In this document: piece after piece, positions 18,889-29,099 of the stretch
Layout: each line of letters opens with the position of its first letter
How positions within the stretch are numbered: position 1 is the first letter of the stretch
Source of the DNA: Nemertoderma westbladi
Taxonomy: Eukaryota > Xenacoelomorpha > Nemertodermatida > Nemertodermatidae
DNA length: 64,000 nucleotides
Assembly: GCA_032718475.1 (NCBI GenBank)
Contig: JAUCBJ010006598.1
Location: 28,407 to 92,406, forward strand
Direction: 5' to 3'
Program-made: the position numbers and the translations under genes
The notes under the pieces: generated by a model
What the model saw: the letters and a program-made list of their open reading frames with translations, nothing else
The model's database searches: none
What the model was told of the DNA's origin: nothing

Positions 18889-20524
18889 ATTCAGGGAGGA
18901 GTACGGAGCGGAGTTGGCGAACTCGCTGAAGTGGGGAGCGAGGCCAGGGAAACAGGAGGTGTATCAATTCCGGAGAGGAGCGATAAAGATATATCAGAAG
19001 CGATATATCCTGCAGGAGGATTGGATAATGATAGGTTTACTAAACCTATTCATGGCCGTGGTTATCGGAAGAGAGCCAACGGCGTTTCTGCTATCGGGAT
19101 CACCCCTGAACTACAGAAGAGCCTTCAAAGTGGCCTTCGAGGGTCTGGCAGACCACCCGGGGCTGAAGGGCGAGTCGGTATACTACAACTGCCGATATCT
19201 AGTAGACAGGGAGGTGGATACACCATATCAGAGGTGGGAGAAGCTGGAGGCGGATAGACAAGAGGAGAAGCGATTGGAAGAAATCGCTAGACGAGAAAGG
19301 AGGGAGGCAGACGAAAGAGAGGCGGAAGCTAGAGGAGAGGGCTACGGGTTCGAGGCCCAGGCCTTGGACGATTTACAGTGGGCATCAGGGAGCTCGGGCG
19401 AGTCTCTGGGGCGAGAGTTGGGGTGGACGGAAGGATCGCCGAAACAGTCGACATCGGGATTGCAGGCGACGCCCATGCCAGCGGGCGCCGAGGGCGATTT
19501 CGCGAAGAGAAGGCCAGGGGAACTGGAAGGATGGAAAGTCATGGGCGAGAGCCAAGGTGGGAAGGGACACAGTGGGTCTACCGGGATACCGGGTTTGGAG
19601 CCACTCCCAGCGGAGGACGAGGATGACGACGAGTTCGGGGAGATGCCACCCATCGAGAGAATCGGCCACTCAGACACGGACTGGGTTGGCGGGAGAGTGG
19701 TGACGGCCAGCGGGGCGAGGGCCTTCTGGGATAAACCCGGCAAGCGGGCCTGGGTGCATGAGGACCCGGCGATGGATTTCGCGGGGAGCACCATCAGGTT
19801 GGGCGAGCAACCGGGAACGGCACCACGGGTAGTATTCGGAGAGACGATGCCCAGGCGAGACGAGGACATAGATATGGACAGAGACGTTAACGTCCAGAAG
19901 TTTGCTTACCAGCGGCTCCATAGACCGAGGAGATCGCTTGGGGCGAAGGACGACTTGGGGCGGGACGCGTTGGTACTCGGCTGCGATTACTGCGGGAGGC
20001 TTACTCACCAGGAAAGGAGCTGCTTGTATCGATTCCAGAAGGGGACGAGCTGCCTCTACTGCCGCGAGTCGAGTCATAGGATGGGGGCGTGTCCACGGTT
20101 GCACAACCGGTGTTCTAAGTGCAACTTCCGGGGGCACTACGGACGCCAGTGCGACTGGATGGACGACGAGGAGAAGTTTAAGATCTTCGAGGAGTGGGCC
20201 GATGTCGGCGTCATGACGCGGCAGCGGATGAAGGCCCAGGAATTCCGGTGGGGTTTCTTTAATATTAACCAGGAGGCCCACCTGGAAATCATCAAACGGA
20301 GGCTTCCGTTTACTTATCAAGAAGTATCAACGGCGGCATCGTATGCGGGAGTGATGAATACACAGAGGTATTTAGACAGATGGGCGCCAGAGAACCGGGG
20401 AGAGTTCAGAGATTTCCTGGCGGAGCATGTGCCGCGGGCCATGAAGGTGATCCTATGGGACGCACTAGGGGGAAGCAGCAGGGGCATTCGGAGGGGCCAC
20501 CTGCGAAGCGATACCGGGAGCTAA
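18797..20524 (+). CDS. ORF X part 2: continuation with three CCHC zinc knuckles
   Basis: Frame +1 relative to part 1, overlapping it at 18797-18888. It carries the rest of the exonuclease-like domain, a conserved segment (NYRRAFKVAFEGLADHPGL, also present in the remnant at 5585-5800), a charged helix (KLEADRQEEKRLEEIARRER), an acidic low-complexity linker, and three canonical C-x2-C-x4-H-x4-C knuckles at 19982-20155: CDYCGRLTHQERSC, CLYCRESSHRMGAC and CSKCNFRGHYGRQC. Knuckles of this kind bind single-stranded nucleic acid in Gag nucleocapsids (family knowledge). After them a segment EEWADVGVMTRQRMKAQEFRWG precedes the C-terminus. Real coding continues beyond 20524 in another frame. ORF X is thus a large protein separate from Gag-Pol, in the position of env in retroviruses, but without any signal peptide or membrane segment. 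Confidence 0.65.
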   Translation: MGLVENTGHCGAVAMGQLMGLVCHKPMDWGKFREEYGAELANSLKWGARPGKQEVYQFRRGAIKIYQKRYILQEDWIMIGLLNLFMAVVIGREPTAFLLSGSPLNYRRAFKVAFEGLADHPGLKGESVYYNCRYLVDREVDTPYQRWEKLEADRQEEKRLEEIARRERREADEREAEARGEGYGFEAQALDDLQWASGSSGESLGRELGWTEGSPKQSTSGLQATPMPAGAEGDFAKRRPGELEGWKVMGESQGGKGHSGSTGIPGLEPLPAEDEDDDEFGEMPPIERIGHSDTDWVGGRVVTASGARAFWDKPGKRAWVHEDPAMDFAGSTIRLGEQPGTAPRVVFGETMPRRDEDIDMDRDVNVQKFAYQRLHRPRRSLGAKDDLGRDALVLGCDYCGRLTHQERSCLYRFQKGTSCLYCRESSHRMGACPRLHNRCSKCNFRGHYGRQCDWMDDEEKFKIFEEWADVGVMTRQRMKAQEFRWGFFNINQEAHLEIIKRRLPFTYQEVSTAASYAGVMNTQRYLDRWAPENRGEFRDFLAEHVPRAMKVILWDALGGSSRGIRRGHLRSDTGS

Positions 20525-20700
20525 TAACACCAGCGCCCAAGGAATCGACGACGGGAATCAGTAGGGAAGTAACGGCAAGGATGAGGAACCTTAAGGAGGA
20601 GAAGAGCAAGGGAGCGGCGACAACCAGGAAGCGACCGAGACAGGACGACGACAGAGGGAAGGAACTGAGATGGTTCCCAAAGACAGGAGGAGCGAACTAG
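20450..20700 (+). CDS. ORF X part 3: basic C-terminal tail
   Basis: Open to a stop at 20700 in the frame of part 1. Rich in Lys/Arg (EEKSKGAATTRKRPRQDDD). The switch from part 2 falls between about 20460 and 20520, in a G/A-rich stretch. The two switches are of opposite sign, so the first and last parts share a frame. They may be two decay indels; programmed shifting cannot be excluded from one copy. Confidence 0.5.
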
Positions 20701-21466
20701 AACTTGGAGGGGGAGATGTGGGGATGCCTGGGAGGCACCACATGCGAAGTAATACGAACTTCTAAGTGCAAATTTAATAAAAGTGCAATTAGTATGTACG
20801 TATGTAGTAATCAATAGAATATAATCATATAATCAATATCCAATATAATCAAAGTAAGTAGTATAGTCATGTAACCTTTTTCCAACTAGCTACTGGGACT
20901 GGGGACCAATCGACTATAACAGGAGGACGGGAGACTAGACGTGGCACTACACACTTCACACTTCTTAAGTGCGACGGCACGGAAGGGGAGGGTGAGGCTC
21001 GTCAGGAGTGAATGGGGTAAAGTGAGTAAGGGTTGAGTATAGAACGCAGGGGAGATAGTGAGAGGTGGTGTTGAGGCGTGTGGAGAGAGTACGGGTGCGA
21101 TTCAAATGTGGGGGGGGGGGGGGAGGAGTAAGAGGCAGAGTGAGGGACAAAGAGGTCCGAAAGTGGAGTGGAGTTAGAGTGAAACTAGAGAAGTTAGAGT
21201 CAGTGCAGGGTAGAGTGGAGATATAAAATTGTGTGAGATGAGTCCACAATTGTCTCGAACCGAGACGCCAGATGTCTTGGTGCAACATAGGTTGGGGTTG
21301 CACCAAGAGGGGGTAGTAACATCATACCCAGAGGGAGCGGCCTGGAAAGCCGACTCCAAGTAAAAGAACTCCACCCCACACCCGATAGTAGATCGGGTTC
21401 CAGCGGAATTGAAGCGCACTCATGGGTGATGCTATCTTCTCACCGGGAAGATAGCATGGGGGGGAG
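20701..21466 (+). other. BEL 3' untranslated region, hairpin and polypurine tract
   Basis: Non-coding sequence leading to the right LTR. A G14 run lies at 21110-21123. A perfect 11-bp hairpin (21429-21457) is followed directly by the polypurine tract GGGGGGGAG and the LTR. Matches in layout the minus-strand 3' region at 4885-5580. Confidence 0.75.
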
Positions 21467-22058
21467 TGTGAGCGGATTCAATTCCGCCTCATTACCCCCA
21501 TAAAGTTGGGAAGTGGCGCCTTTTTCAGCAATATTGGAGATACGAGATTGATAACAACCAATCTCGTATCACACCCAATAACGGGGATAACACAAACCCC
21601 AAAAGCCACACAAAGGGAGGTTAGAGGTCAAACCACCTCGAGAGGGCAAATCACCAACAGGGGGGGGGGGGGGGCACTCCCACAGAGGTGAGAGGCGTGG
21701 AGTAGGTTATAAGCCAATAGGAGCGGGGGAAAGCATCCACTGGACAAAGGCCACGGTAATGTAGGAATGATTAGATATATTGTCAATGCATTCAGGTGTC
21801 AGTTCAGTTATTCCAGTTATTAGTTTGAGTGCAGACCGGTGACATCTTACACCGTCACCGTCATTACATATTATATATCCTACCTACCGGTATACTGCTA
21901 TTGTCGATTCAATCTATCAACTGTGCTATTATTCATTTATTCATTTATCAATTACCAGCGAATATCAAAGCGATAACAACAAACTGCCATTTCATTTTCA
22001 ATACCACATGGTGACGCATAGTCGAACAAACCGGTCGGGATCCCTTGATCCCGTCACA
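21467..22058 (+). repeat. Right LTR of the composite BEL/Pao element
   Basis: 592 bp, begins TGTGAGCGG and ends CCCGTCACA, followed by AAATT, the same 5 bp that precede the left LTR. G15 run at 21660-21674 at the position of the run in the left LTR. Adjacent polypurine tract on its left shows it is the 3' LTR of a plus-strand element. Confidence 0.9.
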
Positions 22059-22940
22059 AAATTGGTCGCCAATAACATATGATTACTCTCAAAAATAAAA
22101 CTGTAACCTGTTCTATTGTGTTTAGTTTTTTGTTTTGGTTAAAATAACGTGCCACTGTAACCTGCTCCTTTCCCTAAATTGAGAATTTAACATTGAGGCG
22201 GGATATTAATTCGCCAAGGCGGGTTTTGCGCCTAGTCCCCCCCCCCCCCCCCCCCCCCCCCACTGTCTCTACTAATGCTAACCTACGAAGAATTTCAAGT
22301 TTGTAAGGCAGTAGGGCCTAAACAAACAGTATGGGTGTACTAAGTACAATGATCTTGGCAGCCTCATCGATTTATACTAAGCCTGTGTAGAAATCATCCA
22401 TTACATAAACCATTTTTCATCATGAACACCAGCTGTTATTGGTGTTATTTTACCATTGCGTCTATGGCACTTTTTGTTTATTTCATTTTTTTTTAAAAAC
22501 AAATGACTGTCTTTTTCTGAAAATCGCTTTATACACCCATTCAGACCATGCACTACAGGAGGGTACTAAAAACAACACAATTGACCGGATAGTTTCGGAG
22601 CCTTTCTTGTGACAAGCAAACAAACAGACAGACAGACAAACAGCAACGATCTTCTTACAGTAAGTAAATCTGAAGATTTACAAATAATTTGGTATAGGTT
22701 TTCTTGTCTGAAGGATAGATTATGGATGGAGCTGCAAGCTACAATTTCTAAATTGATTTGTTATCTGTCCCATTATGTAAACAGTGATATGCCCAGTAGT
22801 GTTTGTCTGTGGAGAATGTAGTAGACTTAGTACTAACTAATATAATAATGTTATCTCGTCCCTATTTTGCTATCTAAATCCTGAGACTATGATATTCATT
22901 GTGGAGAAACTATTATATAAATGGCATTTGCGTTACTCGG
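22059..22940. other. Non-coding flank with a dispersed repeat and C25 tract
   Basis: A segment with TTGTTTTGGTTA and AACCTGCTC (22125-22190) has a relative at 53215-53285. A run of 25 C is at 22237-22261. No supported gene. Confidence 0.5.
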
Positions 22941-23095
22941 ATGAACTCCATTGTATTACCATACCATAGCATTCACAATCATAGAGAACCTATAAATTGC
23001 GTGATTGTAGGTCAAATATTTCGAAACAATCAATTATAAAAATTTCGTGGAGGCCATATTGCACCCAATTTTGGTGCCCGCACGAAAAATTCCTG
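22940..23095 (-). repeat. Third copy of the dispersed repeat seen at 772-1024
   Basis: The reverse complement contains TTTTCGTGCGGGCACCAAAA, TTGGGTGCAAT and, further on, ATGGAGTTCATCC, matching the units at 772-862 and 931-1024 in the same order. Confidence 0.65.
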
Positions 23096-23733
23096 TTAGA
23101 CCTTTGATCTACACATTAGATATATTGTACTGAACACAACATCCAAAAATGCAATATATAATAGGATTTGTATGGTTTTGAGCAACTTTATAATTTACTC
23201 TATTATGTTTTATTTTTTTATTTTCAAAAATCCTGACATGGGTGCGAGAAAGGTCCTGTATGAAAAAAACCCGTCAGTTTAGAGCCACGGTTTTTGTTTA
23301 ATTTGAAAGAGGAATAAATTTGAGGAAAGGTCAAGAAGATTCAAGGGCAAAACTCAAACCCGTTAGAAATGCCGGCGGCTTTTATAATGATGGTCTAGGC
23401 GGATTCCCCCCCAACCCTCCCAGGGTATATAGGGATAATTAGGCTTATTTGATAATTTTGCTATAAATTTATATAGAATCGTATATTAACTAATATTGTA
23501 TTCCACGTATATTAACTAATATTATATTCTTATATTGCATAGTGACAAATATTAATTTCAGAAATGGATATTGCTGTTTGAACTGAATATGTATTCAGAG
23601 ATGATGATGTAATATATTATTATAATGACACAAAGACAAGGATCTGTAAGTAATAATTGAGTACAGAACGTTCCCATATGGTCGTTTTTTACGTGTTTTA
23701 CTCATATGTCCATTAATAATTACACTAAAACAA
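23096..23733. other. AT-rich non-coding stretch
   Basis: No feature recognised beyond short AT repeats. Confidence 0.5.
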
Positions 23734-24459
23734 TAGTTTATGACAACATTGGACAGCCATTAAATTAAATTAATCTTTTGTGAGTATTTCGTGATTTCCT
23801 GTGTGATATGGTAATTTCCACCTTGTCATTTTGTTTAAATCTTACATTGAGAACACATCTCGAGGTCGGTGGGTCCGAACCCGCCATACTACTACTACTA
23901 CTACTAGGATCGGCATGCTGCATTGCAGCTGCATTTTTAAAAATACTGTGCCGGCTTGTCGACAAAATTGCGCCGCCACAACTCCCTATCACCCATGACA
24001 TTTGCTACATCATCCGCATCTTCAACGCCAGTGTCCTTTAAGATGCGTCTCAAGAAAGTCAAGGGCTGTCCACCATGCTTATTCACTCCATGAGGCTAGT
24101 TTATGACAACATTGGACAGCCATTAAATTAAATTAATCTTTTGTGAGTATTTCGTGATTTCCTGTGTGATATGGTAAGTTCCACCTTGTCGTTTTGTTTA
24201 AATCTTACATTGAGAACACATCTCGAGGTCGGTGGGTCCGAACCCGCCATACTACTACTACTACTACTAGGATCGGCATGCTGCATTGCAGCTGCATTTT
24301 TAAAAATACTGTGCCGGCTTGTCGACAAAATTGCGCCGCCACAACTCCCTATCACCCATGACATTTGCTAGATCATCCGCATCTTCAACGCCAGTGTCCT
24401 TTAAGATGCGTCTCAAGAAAGTCAAGGGCTGTCCACCATGCTTATTCACTCCATGAGGC
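23734..24459. repeat. 363-bp tandem duplication covering a LINE 3' end
   Basis: 23734-24096 and 24097-24459 are near-identical direct copies. Each holds about 155 bp of flank, a (TAC) microsatellite and the last ~190 bp of a minus-strand LINE. Only the second copy continues into the rest of the LINE, so the duplication followed the insertion. Confidence 0.9.
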
Positions 24460-25665
24460 TGCCAAAGTACAAGATTATGCACTGGCTGGTCCTCACGGCG
24501 AAAGCAATGTCATGCAAAGAGGAGGCGATTTTGTTCTAGTGTCAAGCTTGGCGGAACCAATGAGACACCTCCAATGTTATATAGTGTCTGGTTGGAGATG
24601 TGTGCATTGTACTTGACACAATGAACCCGGCGTAGCATTCTTGTGAATGTGCCATCCAGAGATTTGGTGTCCTCAGCAGTTAGAGCCCAGCATGGGCTCC
24701 CATAGAGGAGTACTGGAACTACTGCTGCTCTAAATAATCGGACCTTAAGTTTCTGATTAATTCTCGGTGACTTCCAAATCTTGGAAAGCTTATTCAAGGC
24801 TGCCCATGCCTTTCCCTTACGTATTCGAAGGTCCTCACCTGACTTCCGGATCCATGATCCCAGGTAACAGAAGTCGTCCACGTGCTCAAGCATACCTTCC
24901 TTTGAGCTTATGCTCATCCGATCAGAGACTTGCTGAGGACTTTCAAAGTTAACTGTCAAAATTTTGGTCTTTCTGGAGTTAATAAAAAGACCAACACTAG
25001 AAGCAGCATGTTCTAATGAGCTGAGGAGCCGTTGGGCTCCCTCTAGTGATTCTGAGAGTACTCCTAAGTCATCAGTAAAGTCTAGATCAGTTAGGTACTT
25101 GGCAGGATTTCCTCGACTTCTGGAGCCAGCAGGTGGAGTTATCATCACCCCATCATCATTATGATGATCTAAGGACATGCGTAGAACATAGTCAACCACA
25201 ATTATGAACAAGAATGGTGCAAGTGTGTCTCCCTGGAGGACGCCCCATAACACTTCAAATGGTTCTGTGTCACCGTCAACAGTAGACACAAATGTTGTCG
25301 AACCATCGTATACTGATCTGATTGTTGCAATAATTTCATCAGGAATCCCATATAATGAAAGTATGCTGAACATACGAGAGCGAGAGACTGAATCAAAGGC
25401 CTTGAAGAAGTCAACAAAGATAACAGCCAGGCGCCTGTCTTTCTTTTTTGATAACTCTTCAATTATCCTTCTAAGTGCCAAAATGGGCTCCATGGTCCCA
25501 CGACCTTTACGGAACCCATTCTGATTTCCGCGGAGCAGTCTCTCAATGGGATCCCTGATGCGATTTAATAGAATTCTATTGTATAGCTTTGCAGCAATCG
25601 AGATCAATGAGATTCCCCGAAAAGAACCATAGAGTGTTAGGTTGCCCTTCTTGGGAACTGGCACC
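24251..25665 (-). mobile_element. 5'-truncated RTE-like LINE, copy B
   Basis: Minus-strand copy of the element at 41598-45366, starting within RT near 25665 and ending in (TAG)n at about 24251. The 5' break is abrupt and is followed within 40 bp by the foldback element at 25704. Very similar in protein sequence to copy A. Confidence 0.9.
24300..25665 (-). pseudogene. RTE-like LINE reverse transcriptase and C-terminal domain
   Basis: The frame contains the RT core: GSFRGISLISIAAKLYN, NQNGFRKGRGTMEPI, AVIFVDFFKAFDSV (first catalytic Asp), GVLQGDTLAPFLF and LDFTDDLGVL, where FADD is expected and Thr replaces Ala. The C-terminal part has DDFCYLGSWI, KVRLFRAAVVPVLLYGSPCW and RMLRRVHCVK, typical of RTE-type elements. 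One stop at about 24510 interrupts the frame shortly before HCFRRED, after which it is open to the real end at 24300. The endonuclease domain is missing because of 5' truncation. Confidence 0.88.
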
Positions 25666-25703
25666 TTGGGCACTGACATCATGGCGCATTTCGTAGGTTA
25701 TAT

Positions 25704-27018
25704 TGAAAAATATCGAGACATGAAAAATATCGAGAGTAAAAATAACGCGTGTAAAACAATCGTGTGTTGAAAAATAACGATAATATCGAGAGTTCAAAAA
25801 ATATCGAGAGTAAAAATGTTGAGGGTAAAAATATCGAGTGTTGAAAAATATCGAGAGTAAAAATATCGAGAGTAAAAATATCGAGTGTTGAAAAATATCG
25901 AGAGTAAAAATATCGAGTGTTGAAAAATATAGAGTGTTGAAAAATATCGAGAGTAAAAATATCGATATTAACAATTTTTAAAAAAAAGGGTTGTATGATA
26001 ATTTTTTTTACTAAAATTGTTCTAGAACAAAAATATTTATCAACATTTGGTAGCTGATATGTGTTTTAATATAATACACCCATTTAACAATATTTAAATA
26101 TTTATCAAAATTTATAGCTAGCACTTCTTTTATAATATTTATTAAAAAAAATAGCAAAAACTAGCTAGTATAATAAATCTGGTGAATGGGTACCCAAGTG
26201 TATTACATGCCATTCACTTGTACTTGCACTGTTGTAACCCATGCACTACAATATTGTTCCATAATTCTAAATAAAATGCTCAAGCAAAATGCAATATTTT
26301 TACTCTCGATATTTTTCAACACTCGTTATTTTTACTCTCGATATTTTTCAACAATCGATATTTTTACTCTCGATATTTTTACTCTCGATATTTTTCAACA
26401 ATCGATATTTTTACTCTCGATATTTTTCAACACTCGATATTTTTACTCTCGATATTTTTCAACACTCGATATTTTTACTCTCGATATTTTTACTCTCGAT
26501 ATTTTTCAACAATCGATATTTTTACTCTCGATATTTTTCAACACTCGATATTTTTACTCTCGATATTTTTCAACACTCGATATTTTTACTCTCGATATTT
26601 TTACTCTCGATATTTTTCAACAATCGATATTTTTACTCTCGATATTTTTCAACACTCGATATTTTTACTCACGATATTTTTACTCTCGATATTTTTACTC
26701 TCGATATTTTTACTCTCGATATTTTTACTCTCGATATTTTTCAACACTCAATATTTTTACTCTCGATATTTTTCAACACTCTATATTTTTCAACACTCGA
26801 TAAATATTTTTACTCTCGATATTTTTCAACACTCGATATTTTTCAACACTCGTTATTTTTACTCTCGATATTTTTCAACACTCGATATTTTTACTCTCGA
26901 TATTTTTCAACACTCGATATTTTTCAACACTCGATATGTTTCAACACTCGTTATTTTCGATATTTTTCATCTCGCGTTATTTTTACTCTCGATATTTTTC
27001 AAGTCTCGATATTTTTCA
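25704..27018. mobile_element. Foldback-like element with inverted arms of 15-33 bp subrepeats
   Basis: Left arm 25704-25970 is built of ATCGAGAGTAAAAAT and ATCGAGTGTTGAAAAAT units; right arm about 26296-27018 is built of their reverse complements (ATTTTTACTCTCGAT, TTTTTCAACACTCGAT). The outermost ends mirror each other closely (TGAAAAATATCGAGAC at both termini, then a shared AATAACGCG). The centre (25971-26295) is AT-rich and has a TTGTTCTAGAACAA palindrome. Long inverted arms made of tandem subrepeats are the hallmark of foldback transposons. No transposase and no clear target duplication; open frames across the arms are artefacts. Confidence 0.72.
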
Positions 27019-29040
27019 CCATTACCATCTCGTATCTTTGCCTTTCATCCTTAAATGGCAGCTAAATGAGTTTCAGCTACTTTAAAAGAGTTTCTTAGAA
27101 AATTCCAAAGGAGTTTCCTCTGGGGAGAATACTTATTGGGGGACCGCACTGGAAAATATGGCGTCAGACACACTCCAGACTGGCCTAACGGCAGGACAAA
27201 ACTATTAAATCAATGTGGATTTAATTTAGTAGTGAATAAATTCCCTGAAATCAATTGGTATATTTTCATTTTAACTCTACCGGTAGGTGCAGCACCTCTC
27301 GGAATGAATAGCTATATGCCCTCAATTTTGACAAGAACCATAACCATACTTTGTGGCTCGCCCCACACGACTAATTATTTTCATCATTTCCTCAAATAGC
27401 AATTTTTAATCTTGAGAGATGATTTATAATACCAATGAAGAGTTTTGCATATCCATCGTTTCTGCGGTGGTAGCCAAGGCGTCCTGTAATTAAAGGGCGT
27501 CTTGGTGGTAGCCATGTACTGTAAGTACTAGTAGAGAGCTGAGCTTTGTATACATGCAGTTACAGCCGTAGCATTCTTAATACAAGCGAATTGCAACATC
27601 TCGATAGTTGAAAAGCATGGTGGCAGCCAAATGTATAGTTTAACCGGCACAGCAATCTTCGAATATGTTACCTCAATGCAGCAGGCCGATTATAGTAGAA
27701 GTAATGTATTTTATATGGAAAAGGCTCTTTTTCTCACTAATTGAGTGAATTAATCTAACTTTTTTTTCACTATTTTTTTTTTTCACTAATTTATCACTAA
27801 TTTTTACTAATTTTGTGAAAAAAAATTAGTTAAAAAAGATTCTTTTTTTTAAACTAATTTTGCTGAAAATTAGTTAATAATAGTATTTTTTTAAAGACTT
27901 TTGGCACTCGTTGACCACTCGTTGGCATTTTAACACTCGCTTCGCTCATGCTAAAAACCTGCCAACTCTTGTAAAAGAATATTTGAATTTCGTTAAATTG
28001 AAAATGAGTGAAAAAAGCGGTCTTTTCCGCTTTTTTTTTTTATCGAATAATAGTCATATTCTATTATAAACTCTCTTTTTAATTGAAATGGAGTTAAATA
28101 ACTTTAAGAAGATAAATAATTTTCTGTGGGACCCTGTAGTTGTATATTTTTTGTCTTCATAGTGGCGAGTTCAGAATATTATTAGTATTGGATATCATCA
28201 AGGAAATGGCAATTTCAAATTTGCATGCCCAAAGTGCAAATATCCTGAAAGATTTTATAAATTCATTTAAAATGGGAAATGGTTGCCAAACAAAGATGCT
28301 AAATTTCAATCGAAAAGTGGCTCTTATGATCGTCATAACATAAGTGCTGCTGCTGTACATATACAGGGGAATATAGGTCTGTAAATTTATTAGTAAGTCA
28401 CTTCCTTGTATAAGCTGAGTGGCGCCACGCGAATGAAACAATATTATCTCTGCACTATCGATATTCTTCTTACTCTATTACGTGTGAACATCCCAATATC
28501 AATTCGTTATAATCAACGCCGATATGAGTGTATTGTTGTTGTATTACTGTACATTCGATAATATTATTTAAATGTCTAAAGTTCATATTGAATAATGAAT
28601 AAAGTTTATTGTAAAACAAACCTACCGATACTGGTTGCATACTGAGGTTTATTTAATAGTTTACATAATCTATAAACTAAATTATTTAGTTTACTTATTG
28701 TATATACATTGTATATATATATTTACATTGTATATATTTTATTAGTGTATTTATTTATTGAGAATTCCTTCAAAAATCAAAATATATTCCTTAATTAATT
28801 ATACAAATGTAATCAATAGATTAAAGCTAGTTGATTACGTATTAACGTCCAAGGTCTTATCAAAAGTTGATTGTTTAGTTAGAAAAAGACCTGCTTCCTC
28901 TTCTGTACTGTAGAAAATATGACCTTTTTCCCTTTTTGTAGAAAATATGACCTTTTTCCCTCTTCAGGGCCTACTCTGTACTGAATTAAGATTCACTTTT
29001 TCCATGATAAGGGCCCTTTTTCCTGGTTGCTGAGATATGG
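27019..29040. other. Non-coding stretch with AT-rich hairpins
   Basis: 27750-27890 is a set of self-complementary ACTAATTTTT/AAAAATTAGT segments. A perfect hairpin AAAAAAGCGG/CCGCTTTTTT is at about 28013-28038. Short open frames here show no protein-like features. Confidence 0.55.
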
Positions 29041-29099
29041 GCCTTGAATGGGCAGAAGGGCATCCATTACTACCCCTTCTACAGTCGGATTGTACTTGC

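Larger units (their letters stand above)
1641..22058. mobile_element. 20.4-kb composite BEL/Pao LTR retrotransposon
   Basis: Two direct LTRs (1641-2240 and 21467-22058), differing by about ten substitutions plus small indels, begin TGTGAGCGG and end CCCGTCACA. The 5 bp outside them are AAATT on both sides (1636-1640, 22059-22063), the size expected for LTR-element target duplication. Inside, orientation switches: 2241 to about 16120 carries minus-strand BEL/Pao sequence, 16142-21466 carries plus-strand sequence that leads into a polypurine tract and the right LTR. The LTRs and right third therefore behave as a plus-strand element, while its expected 5' half is missing and replaced by opposite-strand relatives of a second subfamily. 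Gain by nested insertion, recombination between copies, or abnormal reverse transcription are all possible. Confidence 0.8.

Noticed and set aside
18094-20700. ORF X as an envelope gene
   Set aside because: Position fits env, but there is no signal peptide, no membrane anchor and no glycosylation-rich ectodomain; zinc knuckles point to nucleic acid binding.
26186-27065. Two overlapping plus-strand frames of 205 and 258 aa rich in Phe/Ile/Leu/Ser
   Set aside because: They read through the right arm of the foldback element; all frames are open because the subrepeats lack stops.
27136-27399. 87-aa plus-strand frame
   Set aside because: No domain, no splice context, length expected by chance.
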